A DNA stretch of 64,000 nucleotides from UBA4742 sp963734965. Lineage in GTDB: Bacteria > Actinomycetota > Acidimicrobiia > Acidimicrobiales > Acidimicrobilacustridaceae. Positions 43,219 through 54,100 of this stretch are shown piece after piece (within the stretch, counting starts at the first letter, position 1; every line of letters begins with the position of its first letter). Under the pieces are notes generated by a model. The model did not search any database. It worked only from the letters and a program-made list of their open reading frames with translations, and had not been told where the DNA came from. A program made the position numbers and the translations under genes. The DNA lies in NCBI GenBank assembly GCA_963734965.1, contig CAVTJK010000003.1:124001-188000 (forward strand), written 5' to 3'.

Positions 43219-44149
43219 ATGAGCTCGTCGGCGCCCGGTTCCTACGACGAGCTCAGTGGCGACCGGTGGCGGTTGGCGGCCGGCGAGGTGGTCATCCCTC
43301 CCGAGTTGGGCGACGAGATCGGGGCGACCGACCTGGTCGCCACGCACGGCCCGCTGGCTGATCTCGTGTCACGCCTCGCCGACGCCCATCGGGTCCAGCG
43401 CGACCTCGTCGCCGGGTTCTTCGGCCACGCGCCGACCCCGGCGCCCTACCTGGTGGGCGTGACCGGAGGCATCGCCGCGGGCAAGAGCGTCAGCGCCCAG
43501 ACCCTTGCCGTGCTGCTGGCCGCCCGCGACGGCGTGACGGTCGAGGTGGTCACGACTGACGGCTTCTTGATGAGCAACCAGCGACTCGAAGGCCGGGGAC
43601 TGGCGGCGCGCAAGGGGTTCCCCGAGAGCTACGACCACGCGGCCCTGCTGGCCTTCGTGGTCGCCCTCAAGTCCGGGGCCGACGAGGTCCACGCCCCCGT
43701 CTACGACCACGCGGTGTACGACATCGTCGCCGACCGGACCCAACCGGTCGGTCGCTGCGACGTGGTGATCCTCGAAGGCCTGAACGTGTTGCAGCTCACC
43801 GACAGGGCCGAGCTCCAGGTGTCGGACTACCTCGACTTCTCGATCTACGTCGACGCCGACGAGGACGACCTCAAGGCTTGGTTCCACGCCCGCCTCGCCG
43901 GCCTGCGGGCCGAGGCTCAGGCCGCGCCGGGCGACGCCTCGTTCTACGCCGCCTTCGCGGCCATGAGCCCTGACGAGTTCACCGCCATGGCCGAGGGCGT
44001 GTGGATGACCGTCAACCATCCCAACCTCGTCGACCACATCGCCCCGACGCGCTCCCGCGCCGACCTCATCCTCGAGAAGCAGTCCGACCACACCGGTCCG
44101 CCGTGTCCTGCTCCGCCGCCGCTGCGAACCCACATCTCTCTCCACATGA
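43219..44149 (+). CDS. coaA: type I pantothenate kinase, 3' frame break
   Basis: ATP-dependent phosphorylation of pantothenate, the first step of CoA synthesis. The P-loop is GVTGGIAAGKSVSAQTL. VTTDGFLMSN, GFPESYDHAALL and VVILEGLNVLQ are family blocks, and the late HPNLVDHIAPTRSRADLILEK is conserved. With one extra G at 44095-44096 removed, the C-terminus reads DHTVRRVLLRR, as expected for the family, and stops at 44149. Uncorrected it would run to 44217 with an unrelated Pro-rich tail. Confidence 0.88.
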
Positions 44150-44726
44150 ACCAGATGGTGGGGCCGTCGGTGCCGAGCTGGGTCTCGCCGGTGACCTTGA
44201 AGCCGAAGCGCTCGTAGTAGGGGACGTTGGTCTCCTTGGACGATTCGAGGTAGGCCGGCAGCCCGGCGCGGTCGCAGCGGTCGGTGATCTCGGTGATGAG
44301 GGCGCCGCCCACCCCCTTGCCCTGGGCCGGCGGATCGGTGCCGAGCACGGAGAGGTACCAGTGCGGCTCGCGGGGATGCTGCGACTCGACCTTGCGCTCG
44401 ATCTCGAGCGAGGCGAACACGCGCGTGCCGAAGGCGCGCAGCAGCTCGGGGGCCGAGCGCAACAGGGCCATGTTGGTGAGCTTCCAGTGCCCGGGCGGCT
44501 TCCAGAGCGCCGCGCCTTGGCGATCGGCGGTGGTGATCACCGTGCCGTTGCGCAGGCAGTCCCGCAGGTACACGCGGAAGGTGAGCGCGAGGCGGCGCTG
44601 GCTGGTCGACGGGTCGGGGAACAACCAGGTCCAGACCGGGTCGTCCCAGAACGAGCGGGCCAGGACCTCGCTGAGCGCGACTCGATCACTCCGCTCGGCC
44701 GCCACGACCGTAGGTGTCGTCGTCAT
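43944..44726 (-). CDS. GNAT-family N-acetyltransferase
   Basis: Acetyl-CoA-dependent acyltransferase domain. The CoA-binding motif LGTDPPAQGKGVGGALI and the YYERFGFKVTGE beta-strand/Tyr region are clear, ending at WFMWREM around residue 197. The frame then runs about 60 residues antisense to coaA without resembling protein. The true end is probably near 44130 and is obscured by the coaA frame break. The start overlaps the stop of the PLP-lyase gene (ATGA), implying coupled expression. Confidence 0.75.
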   Translation of the reverse strand: MTTTPTVVAAERSDRVALSEVLARSFWDDPVWTWLFPDPSTSQRRLALTFRVYLRDCLRNGTVITTADRQGAALWKPPGHWKLTNMALLRSAPELLRAFGTRVFASLEIERKVESQHPREPHWYLSVLGTDPPAQGKGVGGALITEITDRCDRAGLPAYLESSKETNVPYYERFGFKVTGETQLGTDGPTIWFMWREMWVRSGGGAGHGGPVWSDCFSRMRSARERVGAMWSTRLGWLTVIHTPSAMAVNSSGLMAAKAA

Positions 44727-46145
44727 GAGAGGCGGAACCAGCCGTCCATGTGGTCGAGCATGGCGTCGGCCACCAGTCCCCGATCGGGAATGGTGTTGGC
44801 CATGCCGTAGATGGGCGCCATCCCGCCTTCGGCGTCGGGATGGGCCCGCACCTCGTCGATGGCGGCGCGCAGGTCGGTGACGAACCGATCGGCCACGCCG
44901 GGTTGGGTGTGGCGAAGGGTCAGGCACAGGTGGAAGGCGGCCGGCCGGTGCAGGCCGTTGAGGCTCCACCCTCGGCGGGTCATGGCGTCGAGCACCTGGT
45001 AGATGTCGAGGTCGTCGTCGGTGCTGGCCAGGGCGATGACGAACAGCGGATCACCGAACATGGACAGCTCGGCGAAGTCCGAGCGGATGCGAGCCTTGAC
45101 GGCGTCGGCCACCTCGAGGATGCGCTTGGTGGCGTCGAGGTAGCCGGCTTCGCCGATCGACACCAGTGCCGCCCAGCACGCCGCGCTCGAGCGCGCCGGG
45201 CCGGCTCCCGGCGAAGGTCGGCGAGCAGTACAGGCCGCCCGGCCAGTCCGTCGTCGTGAAGTACTGGAAGTGACGCAGCTCGAGCGTGCGGTACAGCACC
45301 ACCGAGGTTCCCTTGGCCGCGTACCCGTACTTGTGGGTGTCGGCCGACATCGACGTGACACCGGGCAAGCGGAAGTCGAAGCCGGGCACGGGATAGCCGA
45401 GCTTCTCGGCCCACGGCAGCACGAAGCCCCCCAGGCAGGCGTCGGTGTGGAACCCGATGCCGCGCTCGCGAGCCAGCTCGCTCAACGCCGCGATCGGGTC
45501 GACCACGCCGTGGGGATAGGACGGAGACGAACCGACGATCACGACCGTGTTGTCGGTGATGGCCGCCTCGGTGGCGGCCACGTCGGCGCGACCGTCGGGT
45601 CCGGTCGGGATGTGGACGATCTCGATGCCGAAGTACTGGGCCGCCTTGTCGAAGGCGGCGTGGGCGCTGATGGGCACGATCATCTGCGGCTCGGTGATCC
45701 CGCGCGTCGCCCGGGCGTGGTCGCGATAGGTCTTCATGGCCAGCTGGATGCTCTCGCTGCCGCCTGACGACAGCGTTCCGACCACGCCGGTGTCGGTTCC
45801 CGGTCCGTCGCCGATGTCGGCCGCCCCCAACATGGCCGCCGTCATGGCCACGATCTCGCTCTCGTACTTGACGGCGCTCGGCCACAGGTCGGTGTGCAGC
45901 GGATTGGCCTGGGAGTTGAGGGCGTAGACCTGGTTGAGGAACTCGACGTGGTCGGGATCGCCGTTGTACACCGAGCCCGACGCGTACCCGTCCTCCCAGC
46001 GCGCCGCCTCGAGCGCCGCCATCTCGGCCATCTCGGCCAGCACCACGTCACGGTCGCGGCCTTCGTTCGGCAACGCCGAGAACGTCTCGTACTTGGCGCG
46101 GTAGTCGCGAACGGTCGGTTCGGGCACGGTCTTGGCTTCGTTCAT
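44723..46145 (-). CDS. PLP-dependent sphingosine-1-phosphate lyase/decarboxylase-like enzyme, frame break near 45188
   Basis: Group II PLP decarboxylase fold, about 474 residues once joined. GTLSSGGSESIQLAMKTYRD binds the cofactor phosphate, HTDACLGGFVLPW holds the Asp contacting the pyridine N, and SADTHKYGYAAKGTSVVLYR holds the Schiff-base Lys. The SPL family (Dpl1/SGPL1-like) fits better than glutamate decarboxylase. The frame breaks after TFAGSRPGAL; one base later SAACWAALVSIGEAGYLDATKRI continues to the stop at 44723. It is followed by the GNAT gene and preceded by an FGGY kinase gene on the same strand. Confidence 0.83.
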
Positions 46146-46167
46146 GAGCGGTCCTTCATGCGTGATC

Positions 46168-47772
46168 TCACGGGGTGGTCGGTCGGTTCGAACGGCGGTT
46201 GAGCTTGGCGTAGATGCCCTTGTTCTTCTTGTACAGGTCGATGAACGAGGCGAACAGCCGGTCGTAGGTGGCTCGATTGGCCGGATCGGGCTGATAGGTC
46301 TCGACGATCTCGACTCGCGACGGTATGTCCTCCCAGGTGAGCTGACCCAGCGCGACCCATGCCGAGAAGGCGGCCCCCCGAGCGTTGGCCAGCACCGGAT
46401 CGGCGACCTGGCGGATCGGCCGGTCGAGCACGTCGGCGAGGATCTGGCACCACAGCGGCGAGCGGGCTCCGCCCCCGACGAAGTTGAGGTGGGCGAAGGG
46501 CCGTTTGGTGAACTTCTCGGTCGCCTGGTTCATCCACCTCGTGTTGAGGGCGACGCCCTCGAGCACCGAGCGGACCAGCTCGCCCCGGCCGGTGGTCAAC
46601 GAGGCGTTGAACCACCCACCGCGGAGGTGGTGGTTGTCGACCGGCGTGCGCTCGCCGTTGAGCCACGGCAGGAATATGAGGTTGCCGCTGCCCGGCGCGA
46701 CCGCCCCGGCCAGCTCGCCGATCCGGTCGAACACGTCGTCGGGCGCCGGACCGGATCCGAGGGCATCGTCCGGATAGAGGATGTTGTCGATCACCCACGT
46801 GAGGCACTTGCCCGCCGTGTCCTGTTCGGTCGCGACCCAGTAGCGGCCCGGGATCCCAGATGGCAGCGACGTGATGTTCGAGAGCAGGTCGGTCTTCTTG
46901 AACGGCACGTGGCACGACAGCCATGACGACGTCCCGATGTAGAGGTGGCCTTCGAAGTCACGAACGGCGCCCGATCCGATGCCGGCCGAGGCGGTGTCAC
47001 CAGTGCCGGCGATGACCTGCGCGCGCTGGGGCAGCCCGAGCTCGGCGGCCGCTTCGGGCGTGAGCGTCCCCACGATCGAGCCGGTCGGTACCAGTTCGGG
47101 CAGCTTGGCCCGGTCCACGCCGATCCACTCGATCAGCTCGTCGTCGTAGCCGACGTTGCTCAGGTCTCGATTGTCGGTGACCCAGTGACCGACGATCGTG
47201 TCTGACGACGCCACTGCCCGCCCGGTCAGGCGCAGGTTGAGGTAGTCCATCGGCTCGAGGAACAGATCGGCGGCCGCATACACGTCCGGGCGCTCGTGCT
47301 TGAGGAACAGCATCTGGCCCACGGGGTCCTTGCCGGTGCGCGACGGGATGCCACCGGTGACGCGCAACCACTGCCGCAGCTTGCGGGCGTTGTACCCGAC
47401 GGTGGGCACGACCACCCCGCCTCCGGCCGCCTGCTGCGCGTACCGGGCGCCCCGCGTGTCCATCCAGCTGATGGCGTTGCCGATGTGGCGACCGTCGGAG
47501 CCGACGGCGACCGTCGTCATCCACTGCGTGGTGATCGAGACGGCGACGATGTCGTCGACGGGGACGAGCCCGCGGCTGATCAGACGTCTGGTCGCAGCCA
47601 CGATCGACGACCACCACTGCTCGGGATCCTGCTCGACGCCCCCGTCGGGCAGCAAGATGAGGTCGTTGGTCTCGTAGGTGTGATCGACGACGACGCCCTG
47701 AGTCGAGACCAGGGCGACCTTGGGCCCGCCGGTGCCCAAGTCGATGGCCACCACGATTGGTCCGTCGGACAT
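46168..47772 (-). CDS. FGGY-family carbohydrate kinase (xylulokinase-like)
   Basis: Protein of 534 residues. AIDLGTGGPKVALV is the N-terminal phosphate-binding motif. GISWMDTRG-type (NAISWMDTRGARY), AGTGDTASAGIGSG and the C-terminal FVGGGARSPLWCQILADVL complete the actin-like ATPase core. The sugar specificity is not evident; polyols or xylulose are possible. It lies 22 bases upstream of the PLP-lyase gene on the same strand. Confidence 0.86.
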   Translation of the reverse strand: MSDGPIVVAIDLGTGGPKVALVSTQGVVVDHTYETNDLILLPDGGVEQDPEQWWSSIVAATRRLISRGLVPVDDIVAVSITTQWMTTVAVGSDGRHIGNAISWMDTRGARYAQQAAGGGVVVPTVGYNARKLRQWLRVTGGIPSRTGKDPVGQMLFLKHERPDVYAAADLFLEPMDYLNLRLTGRAVASSDTIVGHWVTDNRDLSNVGYDDELIEWIGVDRAKLPELVPTGSIVGTLTPEAAAELGLPQRAQVIAGTGDTASAGIGSGAVRDFEGHLYIGTSSWLSCHVPFKKTDLLSNITSLPSGIPGRYWVATEQDTAGKCLTWVIDNILYPDDALGSGPAPDDVFDRIGELAGAVAPGSGNLIFLPWLNGERTPVDNHHLRGGWFNASLTTGRGELVRSVLEGVALNTRWMNQATEKFTKRPFAHLNFVGGGARSPLWCQILADVLDRPIRQVADPVLANARGAAFSAWVALGQLTWEDIPSRVEIVETYQPDPANRATYDRLFASFIDLYKKNKGIYAKLNRRSNRPTTP

Positions 47773-47853
47773 CGCTCCCCCGAGCTCGGACCGGGTGAGG
47801 TCCCGGCCTGGGCCACGCTAATGGCTCGCCCGAGTCGGCACTTTCGCCGCGCC

Positions 47854-47859
47854 TACACT
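47854..47859 (+). promoter_or_regulatory. -10 hexamer TACACT, near-leaderless promoter
   Basis: TACACT ends eight bases before the GTG at 47868 of the ligase gene. Confidence 0.45.
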
Positions 47860-47867
47860 CGCGGCGC

Positions 47868-49271
47868 GTGAGCCCTACCCCCCATGATCAGGACCCGCTC
47901 GACGTCGACGCCGTGCTGGCCGAGATCGCGGCGGCGCCCGACACCTACGTCAAGGTGGCCGTGTCGGACATCGACGGGGTCCTGCGCGGCAAGTACCTCG
48001 ACAAGGCCAAGTTCCTGGGCGCGGCCCGCACCGGTTTCGGCTTTTGCAACGTGGTGTTCGGATGGGACGCCGGCGACCAGTGCTACGACAACACGACCTA
48101 CACCGGCTGGCAGAGCGGCTATCCCGACGCCCAGGTGCGGATCGACCTCTCGACCATGCGCCGCATCCCGTGGGAGAACGACCGGCTCTTCTTCCTCGGC
48201 GAGTTCGTCGAGGCCGACGGCGGTCCACTCGCGGTGTGCCCGCGCCAACTGCTGCGGCGCGTGCTCGGTCATGCCGCCGAGCTCGGGTACGACCTGAAGG
48301 TCGGGCTGGAGTTCGAGTGGTTCAACTTCGCCGAGACGCCAGCCAGCCTGCGCGACAAGGGCTACCGCGATCTCGCTCCGCTCACGCCCGGCATGTTCGG
48401 CTACTCGATCCTGCGCCAGGCCCAGAACCAGCCGTACTTCGACGCCCTGCTGAGCGAGCTACGGGCCTTCGACGTTCCGCTCGAGGGACTGCACACCGAG
48501 ACCGGCCCGGGCGTGTTCGAGGCGGCCATCCTCTACTCGGACGCGCTCGAAGCGGCCGATCGCGCCGCCCTGTTCAAGTCGTCGACGAAGGAGATCGCGT
48601 CGCGGTTCGGCATCGTCGCGTCGTTCATGGCGCGATGGAACCCGCAGCTGCCCGGATGCAGCGGGCACGTGCACCAGAGCCTTTGGTCCCGCGAGGACGG
48701 TCCTTCCCATCATGCGGTCAACGCCTTCTTCGACGATGACGATCCTCGCCACGTCAGCGACACGCTGCGCTCCTACGTCGCGGGCCAGCTGGCCCTCCTA
48801 CCCGAGATCCTGCCGTTGCTGGCGCCGACGGTGAACAGCTACAAGCGGCTCGTGGACGGGTTCTGGGCGCCGACCACGCCGAGCTGGGGCGTCGACAACC
48901 GCACCGTCGCCTGTCGGTTGATCCCCGGCAGCCCCGCGTCGAGTCGACTCGAGACCCGCGTGCCCGGCTCGGACATCAACCCGTACCTGGCCACGGCCGC
49001 CTGCGTCGCCGCCGGGATCTGGGGTGTCGAGGAGGGCTTGACGTTGGACGTCGCCGAGACGATCGGCAGCGGCTACGCGGCCGAGGGCGTCGAGCGGCTG
49101 CCTCGCAGCCTGGCCGAGGCCACCGCTCGGCTGGCCGGGTCGAAGGTTGTCGCCGATCTGCTCGGCTCGGAGTTCGTCGATCACTTCGTGGCGACGCGCG
49201 AATGGGAGTGGCGCCAGCATCAGGAGGCCGTCACCGACTGGGAGCTGGCCCGCTACTTCGAGGTGATATGA
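47868..49271 (+). CDS. glutamine synthetase-like gamma-glutamyl ligase (PuuA/GlnA4 type)
   Basis: Protein of 467 residues in the GS fold. VSDIDGVLRGKYLDKAKF is the N-terminal beta-grasp signature of GS-like ligases. GLEFEWFNF and HTETGPGVFEAA provide metal-binding Glu residues, PGCSGHVHQSLW the His loop, and SRLETRVPGSDINPYLA the ATP/Arg loop. Divergence from true GS around the ammonium site suggests an amine other than ammonia, such as a polyamine or ethanolamine. The amidotransferase and dehydrogenases at 54-57 kb would fit such a pathway, which is inference. Confidence 0.83.
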   Translation: MSPTPHDQDPLDVDAVLAEIAAAPDTYVKVAVSDIDGVLRGKYLDKAKFLGAARTGFGFCNVVFGWDAGDQCYDNTTYTGWQSGYPDAQVRIDLSTMRRIPWENDRLFFLGEFVEADGGPLAVCPRQLLRRVLGHAAELGYDLKVGLEFEWFNFAETPASLRDKGYRDLAPLTPGMFGYSILRQAQNQPYFDALLSELRAFDVPLEGLHTETGPGVFEAAILYSDALEAADRAALFKSSTKEIASRFGIVASFMARWNPQLPGCSGHVHQSLWSREDGPSHHAVNAFFDDDDPRHVSDTLRSYVAGQLALLPEILPLLAPTVNSYKRLVDGFWAPTTPSWGVDNRTVACRLIPGSPASSRLETRVPGSDINPYLATAACVAAGIWGVEEGLTLDVAETIGSGYAAEGVERLPRSLAEATARLAGSKVVADLLGSEFVDHFVATREWEWRQHQEAVTDWELARYFEVI

Positions 49272-49275
49272 GGGA

Positions 49276-50923
49276 CTAGCCGAGCCAGAGGCCGGCGATC
49301 CAGGTCTTCGGGCCGAGGGTGGCGATGGTGCCGTTGCCGGCCGCGGTGTAGCCGTGGACCTTCGCGCTCGAGGCGATCGTCCAGTCGGTGCGGGCCAGCC
49401 AGATGTACGGGACAGCCGCGTTCATGGCTCGCTCGAACTGCTGGTAGGCGGCGTTGCGCTTGGCCGGATCGGTGGTGGCCCGGCCCGCTTCGAGGGCCGC
49501 TTGGGTCTGCGCATCGGCGTAGCGGGGGAAGTTGAGCGACACGTCGTTGGCCTGGCCGACCGACGTGTCCGCCCAGAAGTAGAAGTCGGCGTCAGGGTCG
49601 GGCTGGCCGAACAGACGGAAGTCCGACGCCTGGTACTTGCCCAGCACGACGGTGACGACCTCGGTCGCCTGGTCCTGGCTCGTGATGGTCACGTGCATCC
49701 CGGCCTTCTCCCACATCTGCTTGAGCAGCTGGTCCTGGGAGGCGTAGGCCAGTTCCGACACGGCGAGGATGGTGAACGACAGCGGCTTGCCGGTGGCGGC
49801 GGTGTAGGCGGCCACGTGTTGCTTGGCCTTGGCCAGGTCGAAGGTCGGATAGCCAGAGTCGGGCGTGTACCCGAGCTGGCCTGGGGCGAACATGCCGTTG
49901 GCCGGCGTGTAGATGCCGTCGCCGAGCTGCTTGAGCAGCGTCTTCTGGTCGGTTGCGTAGGCGACGGCCAGGCGAGCGTCCTTGTTGTTGAACGGCGTCT
50001 GCTGGGTGTTCAGCGGGACCATCATCTCCTCGCCGCGGTTGTACTCGAGGCGATGAAGCGCGGTGTCGGCGCGGATCGACCGCACCTGCTGGGCCGTCAC
50101 CATGTCGACGGCGTCAACCGTCCCGTCCTGGAGCGCCTTGAGTCGGGTGGCGGCGTCGGGGATGGGCTTGAAGATGATCTCGTCGAGGTGGGGGAGGCCC
50201 TTGCGCCAGTAGTTCGGGTTCTTGACCACGGTGGTGTGGTCGTTCTTGTCCCACTCTTTGAGGATGAAGGGGCCGGTGCCGATCGGATGATCGCCGCCGT
50301 AGGGATCGGCCAAGGTCGCCGGTGCGACCATGTAGCCGGACTGGCCGACCAGGACCTCGGGGAAGGTCGCCCACGGCTGGTTGATCTGGATCACGACCGT
50401 CGAGCGGACCCGTGGCGGTGATGGACGTGATGGGGATCCAGGCCTTGCCCGGGATCAGCGCCTGCTTGGCCGTGTTGAGGTTCTGGGCCACGACCTGGGC
50501 GTTCAGGTCCTCGCCGTCGGAGAACTTGATGCCCTGACGGATCTGGAGGGTCCACGTCTTGTTGTCGGCCGAATGGGACCACGACTGGGCCAGGTAGGGC
50601 GCGGCGTTGCCGTTGGCATCGACCTGGGCGAGCGAGTCGAAGATGGCCGAGCCGACCATGTGGCCCGAAAGGGCCCAGCGCCCCGTCAGCGGGCTGAGGC
50701 TGTCGGTCTCGGCCTCGAGGCCCCACGCCAGCGTGCCGCCGTTCTTCGGCGTGCCCTCGTCGGTCGAGAAGTTGGTGGTGAAGGTCGCGGCCTTGGCGGC
50801 CGGCTTGGAATCGGGCGTCGTGGCCTGTTTCGACGAACCACCGCAGGCGGAGGCCAACAGCGAGAGGGCCAGGACCGTGGCCGCCAAGGGCAGAACAACC
50901 GTCCGCCGTGCGAGTTGTGTCAT
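49276..50923 (-). CDS. ABC transporter solute-binding lipoprotein, family 5; frame break near 50401
   Basis: Extracellular oligopeptide/nickel-type receptor. A lipoprotein signal LSLLASACGGSS is followed by NGGTLAWGLEAETDSLSPL and WTLQIRQGIKFSDGEDLNA, then after the break GTGPFILKEWDKNDHTTVVKNPNYWR and LRALQDGTVDAVDM-type segments. Removing one base near 50401 joins SITATGPL to TVVIQINQPWA. Total is about 549 residues, normal for family 5. No permease genes adjoin it, so the transporter partners must be elsewhere. It ends four bases from the convergent ligase gene. Confidence 0.85.
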
Positions 50924-51031
50924 CTGTTCTCTGTTCTCCTGTTGGAACCGACCTCGGTCCATGGGACATGGAACCGCTCTTGTGGCAGTTGTGTCGGCCA
51001 CCGCGCTCCCCGCTTGAGCCGCCGACATCCT

Positions 51032-51054
51032 ATTTGTAACAGATACGTACAAAT
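51032..51054. promoter_or_regulatory. 7-bp-arm inverted repeat ATTTGTA-N9-TACAAAT
   Basis: Perfect dyad in an AT-rich patch between the divergent solute-binding-protein and FtsK-like genes. The form resembles GntR- or TetR-type operators; no regulator gene is adjacent. Confidence 0.45.
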
Positions 51055-51172
51055 GGATCTGATCAGGCCGGGGCCCGTACGGCTCATGGGCATGGGCCAA
51101 CGTGCTCAGAACGCGCTTTTCTCGGTCCCTTCCATTGCCGATAGAGAGATGTGCTCGAGGGAGAGGAGCGCC

Positions 51173-54100
51173 GTGGCCGACACGCTCGCCGATCGAGCGC
51201 AACCTCATGATCCCCAACCGTCCCTGGCGCCCCTGCCCAAGCGCGTCGCCGATGCCGACGGCGACCTGGTCTCGATCGCCGACCCCGTCGCCTATGTGTC
51301 CGAGTTGCTCGAACGCACCACCGCATTGTTGTCCACGCTCGAGCACGACGTCGAAGGGCTGCAGGCGGATCAGGCCGAGGAACGGGCTCGGATAGAGGCC
51401 ACTCACGCCGCCCAGCAGAGCCAGTTCGAACAGGCCACGGCCCAGCTCGGGCTGTTGTCGGCGACGGCGCGCAAGATCGCCATGCAGAAGGGCAAGTTCG
51501 GGCTGCTCGAGGCGGCGCTGCGACTCGGTCCGACCGTCGACGTGGCCGAGATCGACGACCCCGGCGCCTTCGACCGGCTGGTCACGTCGCTCGAGTTCGA
51601 GCTCAAGGCGGCGCGCGGCATCACCGGCGGGATCCGCATGCCCGAGATCGGCCGCGACCTGCAGAACGCGGCGCTGGCCGTGGCCCGCATGAGCCAGCGG
51701 GCCGATCACACCAAGCAACGGCTGCTGGCTCGTACCGAAGACGAGCTGACGGCCGAGGGCAAGGAGGCCCGCGCCAGCTTCGAGATCGGCCTCGGCGTGC
51801 TCGAGCGCGATCTCGAGCTGCTCGACGCCGGCCTGCCGCTGGCGGCGCGCCCCTGGACCGACCCGGAATGGGATGTCTGGGAACCGGCCGAGTCGATGGC
51901 CGCCGAGCCCAACCTGGTGCGGCTGGGTGCCTACGGGCACCCCGACCTGCCCGGCGTCACCATCCCGGCGCTGGTCCCGGCGACCGGCGCCCCGGGCCTC
52001 GTCCTCGAGGGCGGACCGTCGCGGCCCCAGGCCGTCGACGCCGTTCGCAACCTCGTGTTGCGGCTGCTCGCCGCCCTTCCTCCCGGCCGGGCCCGCTTCA
52101 GCTTCATCGACCCCAAGGGACTGGGCGAGCCCATCGCGCCCTTCCTCGGGCTGGCCGAGTACGACGCCGAGCTCGTCGACGGTGGCGTCCTCACCCTCGA
52201 CTCGGACATCGAAGCTCACCTCACCGAGCTCACCCATCACGTCGAGCGGGTGACCGCCCATCACCTGCAGGGTCGCTACGCCAGCCTCGACGAGTTCCAC
52301 CGGGCCACCGGCGAGATGGTCGAGCCCTACCGCTATCTCGTCATCTTCGACCATCCGATCGGGTTCACCGATCGGGCCACGGCCATGCTCCGTGCCGTCG
52401 TCGAGTCGGGTCCTCGCTGCGGCGTCACCGTCATCGCCGTCAAGGAGCCCGGCGGCAAGGGTCGCTTCGCCGCCGACCACGCCATCCCGGGCCTGCCCGT
52501 CATCAAGAGCGGCGACGGCGGGCTCATCGCCGACGTCGGCCGGGCCGGCCCCTGGGCCCTCGAGGTCGATGTGGCGCCCCCGATGCTCGTCGCCGAGACC
52601 GGCGAGCCCACGCTCTTCGAACGGGTCACCACGGCCACGGGGGCCCTGGCTCGCCAGGCCCGGCGGGCGCCGACCACGCCGGGCGCGGTGTTCGATCTGC
52701 TGGCGCTGGCCCAACGGCGACGCATACGCGACGACCTTCCCGTCACCGGCGGACCGATCGATCCGGGCGAGCCGGCCACGTGGTGGACCGGCGATGCCGC
52801 CGCCGGGCTCGGCGCGCCGGTCGGCCGCACGGCCGATCGAGGTCTGGCCACCCTGTGGTTCGACCATGAGCACTCCGGAGCCGTGGTGCTCGGTCCGCCG
52901 GGCCGAGGCGTGTCCTCGGCCCTGCACGCCATCCTGGCCAGCCTGGCCGTCATCTATCCGCCCGATGAGCTGCAGATGCTGCTGGTCGGCATGGGAGATC
53001 GCCGCGAGCTCGAGGTCTACGGCAGCTCGCGGCTGGCCCATGCCCTGATGGTGGCCAGCCAGGCCGAGCGCGAGCTCGGGCTCGCGGTCCTCGAGGCGGC
53101 GTTGGCCGAGCTCGACCGACGCGAGGGACGATTCGAGCGGGCGGGCACGGCGCGGTTGGGCCTGGCCGGTCACCGGACCCGCACCGGCGAGGCCATCGGT
53201 CGGGTGCTGATCGTGCTCGACGGGTTGAGCGAGCTGTTCACCGTCGACGACGCCACGGCCATCTCGAGTGGACGGGCCCTGCGCCGTCTGGCCGAGGACG
53301 GACCGGCCGTTGGCCTGCACCTCCTGCTCGCCGATCGCATCGACCCGGGCGGGGCCGATGCCATCCCCGATCTGCTGGACCAGATCCCGGCCGAGGTCAC
53401 CAGCATCATCCGCTACGACACCGTCGACACCCAGCGACCCCAGCCGGGCGAGGCCATGATCACGACTCGCGGCGCCGAGACCGCCGACGAGGTCATGCGG
53501 ACCATGTGGATCGATCCCCACGAGCGGGCCATGAACCTGCGTGACCTGAGGCGCCTGGCCGACGAGCGGGGTCTGACCGGCGGCCCGCAGGTGATCTGCG
53601 GGGGCGACGGAGCCGAGCTCAGCTCGGCGCCGCTGCGCAAGCTGGTCGGCGACCCCGAGCGGCGGTCCAATCGCCGCAGCGTCCGTCTCTGGCTGGGCGA
53701 GCCGGCCACCCTGGGCGCGCCGGTCGAGGTCGTGCTGCGCCGCCAGGAAGGCGCCAACCTGCTGGTTGTGGCCGACGCCGGCGCGGTCGGATCGGGCGTC
53801 CTGTTCGCCGCCTTGGCCACCGCGCGCATCAGCCACGGCCCTGCGCTCGACGTCTGGGTGCTCGACCTCGGACCCCTCGAGGGTGGATTCGGAACGGCGA
53901 TGTCCGACCTCGGACCTGACGCCGGGATCCGGGTCGCGCGCCGCCGCACCAGCGAGCGGTTGCTGTCCGAGGTGCGAGACCGCGTGACCAAGCGCCACGC
54001 CGACCACGAGTTCGACGCGCCGCCGGGCCTGCTCGTGGTGAACGGGCTCGGCCGGGCCCGGGATGGCGGTGCGGGCGATGACCGACCCGACGGGATCAGC

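Noticed and set aside
44723..46145. Glutamate decarboxylase identity for the PLP enzyme
   Set aside because: The fold is shared, but the SADTHKYGYAAKGTS lysine region and overall motif order resemble sphingosine-1-phosphate lyases more than GadB.
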